From NCBI GenBank assembly GCA_024693845.1, contig JAILKJ010000071.1, forward strand, positions 1-48,546: a stretch of 48,546 nt of DNA, read 5' to 3'. The notes under the pieces were generated by a model. The model did not search any database, was not told the DNA's origin, and saw only the letters and a program-made list of their open reading frames with translations. Numbering within the stretch: the stretch's first letter is position 1; every line of letters starts with the position of its first letter. Below, in pieces: positions 44,835 to 48,546 of the stretch. A program made the position numbers and the translations under genes. The stretch comes from Lachnospiraceae bacterium. Lineage in GTDB: Bacteria; Bacillota; Clostridia; Lachnospirales; Lachnospiraceae.

Positions 44835-44863
44835 AGTTTAGCATAAAACTTTTTCTTTTACAA
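44835..44863 (-). promoter_or_regulatory. Promoter of the second Fn3 gene
   Basis: On the minus strand a -35 TTGTAA (44863-44858) and an extended -10 TGCTAAACT (TAAACT at 44840-44835) are 17 bases apart. It lies directly after the stop of the S4-domain gene and about 110 bases before the Fn3 start. Confidence 0.5.
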
Positions 44864-44878
44864 CATCATTTAAAACCT

Positions 44879-45640
44879 TTATTCATACACCCTAAGATTC
44901 AGGTGTATCTTATCCTTTCTTGTCCTGCCGCCTTCTCCGTCAAACACGAATCTTCCGTGCCCTCTTACGGAAACCACCCGGCCGGGTAAGATGGCGGCGC
45001 TGCTTTTGGATATCATACGACCGTCAAAAAATACGCATCCGTTTTTCACAAGACCCGCTGCCTCGTCGCGGGATAATCCGTAAAGCCTGGCGATGACGGC
45101 ATCGATCCGGTTACTGCCGGCAAGAACGGATCTTTCCGTCAAAACAGGCATCAAGCCTTCCGGAACAGAAGATATCTCCGAAACCTTTACCTTTGTGCGG
45201 CCGACATATTCAAGGTTTCCGACGATGTACCCGGCAACGCCCTCATGAACAAAAATACTGGCCTCATTGTTCCTTACAAAAATATCACCGATCTTCTCCC
45301 GTTCGAGACCGAGGCCTATGACTGAGCCGAGAAAATCTCTGTGGGACATTTTTCTTGCATATTTGGCCATGGCAGGTCGTACTTCAAGAATGCGGACAGG
45401 ATACTCCTCACTGTATCCGCAAATCTCCTCCGAACCGAACCTGATCATGCGCCGCTCGCAGGCGTCACATCCGCCAAACACCTCCGGCTCCGCAAATGTC
45501 AGCTCATGTTCCATCTCATGAAAGATACTCAGGCCATACAGGGATAGGAAATCCGAGTAGCAATATCTTCTTTCGGTCAGACACCGGTCTGCCAACTCGG
45601 CAAATCTCTTTTTCAAAAACAGGCATTCATCTTCCATCAT
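44879..45640 (-). CDS. ylmH: YlmH-family RNA-binding protein (S4 domain)
   Basis: A 253-residue protein of the YlmH family, associated in Firmicutes with the cell division cluster and recently with ribosome quality control. Residues 1-95 form the N-terminal domain (FLSLYGLSIFHEMEHELTFA, with two Cys in FGGCDACERR), the middle has SHRDFLGSVIGLGLEREKIGDI and FVHEGVAGYIVGNLE, and the C-terminal S4 domain has SNRIDAVIARLYGLSRDEA and VFFDGRMISK. The ATG overlaps the stop of the YczE-like gene (ATGA), so translation is coupled. In many genomes it lies beside sepF and divIVA; neither is here. Confidence 0.85.
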   Translation of the reverse strand: MMEDECLFLKKRFAELADRCLTERRYCYSDFLSLYGLSIFHEMEHELTFAEPEVFGGCDACERRMIRFGSEEICGYSEEYPVRILEVRPAMAKYARKMSHRDFLGSVIGLGLEREKIGDIFVRNNEASIFVHEGVAGYIVGNLEYVGRTKVKVSEISSVPEGLMPVLTERSVLAGSNRIDAVIARLYGLSRDEAAGLVKNGCVFFDGRMISKSSAAILPGRVVSVRGHGRFVFDGEGGRTRKDKIHLNLRVYE

Positions 45641-46320
45641 CTCTTCTTCAGTGCCAATATCGGCCTGGCAACATGTTTATTAAAAAACTCGATCAGCGGA
45701 CCCATAAAAAATGCGGTTATGATCGTACCGATCCCTGCTATAGTCGGAATGCTCCTGATCTGTCCTCCTGCCAGCACAAATAGTATTACGCCTATGATAA
45801 CGCAACAAAGATCCGTAATAACCCGTACGTATTCGAACTTGCCCTTTTTCCAGGTGTTACATATGATAAGAGCCACGGCATCATAGGTTGAAACGCCAAG
45901 ATCTGCCGTCATATAAAGTGCTGATCCAAAACAGATCACGATCACGCCGATCACAAGACACAACCCTCTGACAAACAATGAAGGATCAATGATAACGGTC
46001 TGCAAATACGCATAGGAAAACTGCGTTATATAACCCAGCAGGAAAAGATTGATGAAGGTCGCGATCCCGATATAATGCCTGTCAAAAACAAGCGCAAACA
46101 GGAAAAGAACAGCATTCGCAATGATATACAGGAGGCCGAAATCAAGGGGGACGAGAAAATCAAGACCCGCCATAAAGGATTGAAAAGGATCAACTCCAAG
46201 GGCTGCAATTTTGAAAACACCAACGCTGACAGCGCAGATGATAACACCGGCCAGAGACATAAAGATCCGCCTGGTCAGGTTTTCCGGCAATTCACGTTTC
46301 AAAAAAATTTCTTTACTCAT
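45637..46320 (-). CDS. YczE/YitT-family membrane protein
   Basis: A 227-residue membrane protein with about six helices. The family signatures are IAALGVDPFQSFMAGL near 45 and the repeated ADLGVSTYDAVALIIC near 143, an internal duplication around G-DP/ST-D. Function is unknown for most members. I use the ATG at 46320, preceded by GAGGGGAGACAAC; the in-frame start at 46371 would overlap the upstream gene and add hydrophilic residues. It is 23 bases downstream of the DUF218 gene and coupled to the S4-domain gene. Confidence 0.75.
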   Translation of the reverse strand: MSKEIFLKRELPENLTRRIFMSLAGVIICAVSVGVFKIAALGVDPFQSFMAGLDFLVPLDFGLLYIIANAVLFLFALVFDRHYIGIATFINLFLLGYITQFSYAYLQTVIIDPSLFVRGLCLVIGVIVICFGSALYMTADLGVSTYDAVALIICNTWKKGKFEYVRVITDLCCVIIGVILFVLAGGQIRSIPTIAGIGTIITAFFMGPLIEFFNKHVARPILALKKR

Positions 46321-46343
46321 GTTGTCTCCCCTCTTTTCTTCCA

Positions 46344-47213
46344 TCATATGTTCCCAAATTTGACCATACACTGTACCACGCCGAAAAATTCCCGCACCAG
46401 ATAATGGATGCCCACCGGAAGCAGGGTGGTTGCCGGAACCGAATGGGCATTTTCAAAACCGGCATGCCGGGCTATCAGCATAGCCCTGTATTCGTGAAAA
46501 CCGTTTGTGATAACACCGGTATATGCATTTGCATCTCCAATGATCGTCAAACTGTTTTCAAGGTTTTCAATAGTGTCTCTTGACTTATCCTCTATCAGGA
46601 TCCGCTCATTGTCAATACCATAAACCCAGGTAAGCTGTTGCCTGATGCATTCCGCCTCGCTGATCCTTTCATCTGTCCCTTTGCCACCGGATGCCACCAG
46701 AATGGTGTCCGGGTTTTCCATCATATACTCCGCTGCTTTTTCGATCCTGACCCTGAGGGGATTAGAGGGACTCTCGCCGATCAGGCCGGCTCCCAGGACG
46801 ATCACATAATCAAGATTTTCCGGGGCCCGGGCGCTCATGGCACCGATTATCCTGCCCTCAACAAACAAAAACAAGGAAAGGCCTGTGATAAAAAGGATAC
46901 GATAGGCGATACGCAGCCCCTTGGGAATGCGTATCAGTGGCGTCTCTTCAATTTCAGCTCGAAGCATGATGATCCGAAGGAAGCAAAATACCGCTATCAG
47001 CGGCCATAGCCATATCCACGACAGGGTGATTCCCGCATACAAGAGACAAATGACATAGTAAGCCACTGACCAGATGGCCAGAGGTGAATATACGCATATG
47101 ATGAACTTTTTGATCACATATCCCTTCGAAGCTTTTCGCAGGTACAAAAGATCAAACACCAGACCTGCAACGAATATGATAAGCGAAACTATCGCCAACT
47201 GAACTTTAACCAT
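46344..47213 (-). CDS. YdcF-like DUF218 protein with membrane N-terminus
   Basis: A 289-residue protein. Residues 1-125 include about four membrane helices; residues 133-289 are a DUF218 (SanA/ElyC/YdcF) domain: DYVIVLGAGLIGESPSNPLRVR, then VASGGKGTDERISEAE, ILIEDKSRDTIENLENS and VITNGFHEYRAMLIARHAG. DUF218 proteins are linked to cell envelope metabolism, but no reaction has been proven. It lies between ybaK and the YczE-like gene in a compact run. The start follows TAGGGTTGATAA. Confidence 0.8.
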   Translation of the reverse strand: MVKVQLAIVSLIIFVAGLVFDLLYLRKASKGYVIKKFIICVYSPLAIWSVAYYVICLLYAGITLSWIWLWPLIAVFCFLRIIMLRAEIEETPLIRIPKGLRIAYRILFITGLSLFLFVEGRIIGAMSARAPENLDYVIVLGAGLIGESPSNPLRVRIEKAAEYMMENPDTILVASGGKGTDERISEAECIRQQLTWVYGIDNERILIEDKSRDTIENLENSLTIIGDANAYTGVITNGFHEYRAMLIARHAGFENAHSVPATTLLPVGIHYLVREFFGVVQCMVKFGNI

Positions 47214-47230
47214 TTATCAACCCTACAATA

Positions 47231-47710
47231 TCAGACTATATCCGCCAGCCTGCACCCGGAGGCACTGATCAGGTCATCCGGGCTGAGCTCTATCTGGAAT
47301 CCCACCTTTCCCGCACTGACAAACACTTTGTCCTTCCCGGATGCGGTCTCATGAATGAAGGTCGGAAAGGGCTTCTTCATCCCGATGGGCGAGCAACCGC
47401 CGTGAACATAGCCTGTCAGGGGCAAAAGATCCTTCTGTTTTATCATGCTTATGGCTTTCTCTCCCGCCGCCTTTGCTGCCTTCTTTAAATCCAGTTCTTC
47501 CTTAACAGGGATCACAAACACATAATATGCGCCGCTCTTTGCCTGCGTAACGAGTGTCTTAAACACCTTGGATGCATCCTCTCCGAGCAATTCTGCGATC
47601 TGCTCGCCGCTCATGGTGGGATCCGGCTTATAGGAATGGCTTGCATAGGCGATCTTCTTTGCCTCAAGCACTCTCATTACATTGGTTTTCTCTTCTTTTT
47701 TCGTCGCCAT
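47231..47710 (-). CDS. ybaK: YbaK/EbsC-type Cys-tRNA(Pro) deacylase
   Basis: Removes cysteine mischarged on tRNA(Pro). The 159 residues show the YbaK pattern: MSGEQIAELLGEDASKVFKTLV near 33, VIPVKEELDLKKAAKAAGEK with the conserved Lys near 70, GYVHGGCSPIGMKK near 100 and SAGKVGFQIELSPDDL near 132. I start at the ATG at 47710, preceded by GGAGAG 9 bases away, instead of the TTG at 47716. The first 47 bases overlap the end of the YwaF-like gene in another frame. Confidence 0.9.
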   Translation of the reverse strand: MATKKEEKTNVMRVLEAKKIAYASHSYKPDPTMSGEQIAELLGEDASKVFKTLVTQAKSGAYYVFVIPVKEELDLKKAAKAAGEKAISMIKQKDLLPLTGYVHGGCSPIGMKKPFPTFIHETASGKDKVFVSAGKVGFQIELSPDDLISASGCRLADIV

Positions 47711-48464
47711 ATCCAAATACTCTCCGTAAAAAATTCAATATCCATAAAAGCAGGTACATAAGCAGGATCGTACCCACCACCAAAAGCGCGTAACCGACAA
47801 GATAACCGGGATTCCCCATGTATTTTGCCAAAACCGCAAGCGGACTGTTGGGGATCGGCCAGTTCACAAAAAAATAGTTGCACTGAAAGCGTTTGTCAAA
47901 CACGAATATCGGAATCACAGCTACGGCCAAAAACAGAAGGACCCAATGAAAATGTCTGATCGAGGGCTGAGTCTCGCCCTTTCGTTTTAGCAGCAGCGGG
48001 TACAGAACAAGCAATCCGTGCCAGACATAGCTGTGCAGATTTATGAAGTTCCACACGGGGTAAAGGTAAGTCCAATCCGCATCAAGAAGCGCAGCCACAG
48101 ACGCCGGCATGATCAGGATAAAAGCCACTTCACCAAAGAAATCCTTCGCTCTCTTCCACGGAAGATACTCTCTGAAAAGAAACACAAATATCCCGATACT
48201 GCACAGATGAAGCGGCAGGTATCCGAATCCGAAACGATGGTTCAGAATAAGGAGCAGATCCTTGGACAGTTCTAATGCTACCATCACAATCGGGACCGCT
48301 TTCAACACCTTGCTTTGCTTTTCGGATGTTATTTTCCGGAACCAAAAACAGATCAGCAAAACAGCGGAAAGCACAACGGCTACGCTTATAAGATGCGCCG
48401 TGCCGAACAAAGGATATCCCATGCCTTTGGGGATATCATCTTGTTGTTTCCAAAAATACTCCAT
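47664..48464 (-). CDS. TIGR02206/YwaF-family integral membrane protein
   Basis: A 266-residue membrane protein with about seven helices. The family pattern is seen in FGTAHLISVAVVLSAVLL, LELSKDLLLILNHRFGFGYL, LPLHLCSIGIFVFLF and NLHSYVWHGLLVLYPLLL, with conserved His residues inside helices. Function is unknown. I start at ATG 48464; the longer GTG-initiated form from 48497 would overlap the preceding gene's end. The ribosome binding site for 48464 (AAGAGG) is too close to be ideal, so the start remains uncertain. Its 3' end overlaps ybaK by 47 bases. Confidence 0.7.
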   Translation of the reverse strand: MEYFWKQQDDIPKGMGYPLFGTAHLISVAVVLSAVLLICFWFRKITSEKQSKVLKAVPIVMVALELSKDLLLILNHRFGFGYLPLHLCSIGIFVFLFREYLPWKRAKDFFGEVAFILIMPASVAALLDADWTYLYPVWNFINLHSYVWHGLLVLYPLLLKRKGETQPSIRHFHWVLLFLAVAVIPIFVFDKRFQCNYFFVNWPIPNSPLAVLAKYMGNPGYLVGYALLVVGTILLMYLLLWILNFLRRVFGYGDEKRRENQCNESA

Positions 48465-48475
48465 TCCTCTTACCA

Positions 48476-48546
48476 CTACATGCCGAATTCGGCGCACAGC
48501 TTATCAAAACGGTCCTGTTCTTTTTCCTTGATCTGCTTGGAAAGAT
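48476..48546 (-). CDS. C-terminal end of an unidentified gene (partial)
   Basis: The last 22 codons of a gene entering from the right edge, ending KEKEQDRFDKLCAEFGM and stop TAG. The peptide is too short to identify. Close spacing (11 bases) to the YwaF-like start suggests it belongs to the same run. Being in a frame continuous to the window edge with no stop, it is probably coding, but this cannot be verified here. Confidence 0.4.
   Translation of the reverse strand, partial: LSKQIKEKEQDRFDKLCAEFGM

Overview
The window looks like a chromosomal segment of a member of the Lachnospiraceae (class Clostridia). The signs are strong GGAGG ribosome binding sites, a DUF4364 winged-helix protein, the one-chain clostridial PurL, a long-form PPi-dependent phosphofructokinase, a sporulation gene (spmA) at the left edge, and Gram-positive surface proteins with Fn3 and InlB-like modules. 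There is no rRNA, tRNA, CRISPR array, prophage or intact insertion sequence. Family names come from reading motifs by eye; no database search was run.

Layout, left to right. 1-5964: start of spmA preceded by a coupled fragment of a class I glutamine amidotransferase; divergently, malic enzyme and DUF4364; then a leftward rarA / U32-like / RACo-like unit. 6040-9307: clpB and a divergent small membrane protein. 9314-14395: purL, a roughly 870-base AT-rich gene-free stretch with a homopurine mirror repeat, and a small protein of unknown function. 14502-20794: a leftward proteostasis cluster tig-clpP-clpX-lon-engB. 20923-24049: a DUF362 protein, a permease and an Ldh_2-type dehydrogenase. 24166-27667: PPi-phosphofructokinase and a CYTH protein among three gene remnants (LRR surface protein, response regulator, HPt domain). 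27716-38473: a six-gene leftward unit. 38663-44727: surface and membrane proteins. 44879-48546: a compact leftward run of small housekeeping and membrane genes.

The most interesting part is 27716-38473. Its first gene encodes a large membrane protein that joins an ECF S-component-like membrane domain, a two-component-regulator beta-propeller, a Y_Y_Y domain and a cytoplasmic HD-GYP domain. Its stop overlaps the start of a BMP/PnrA-type ligand-binding protein that has no ABC transporter beside it. The same run continues, with gaps of 1 to 21 bases, into glmM, glgP, malQ and a DJ-1 family gene. I infer an unusual sensor unit (extracellular ligand to cyclic-dinucleotide hydrolysis) expressed together with glycogen and amino-sugar enzymes. 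A secreted DUF5722 glycosidase-like protein is transcribed divergently from the same intergenic region.

Several start sites were moved from the longest open frame, using Shine-Dalgarno position and overlap with promoters: malic enzyme, DUF362 protein, CYTH protein (TTG), HD-GYP protein, DUF5722 protein, second Fn3 protein, YczE, YbaK and YwaF. clpP also begins with TTG.
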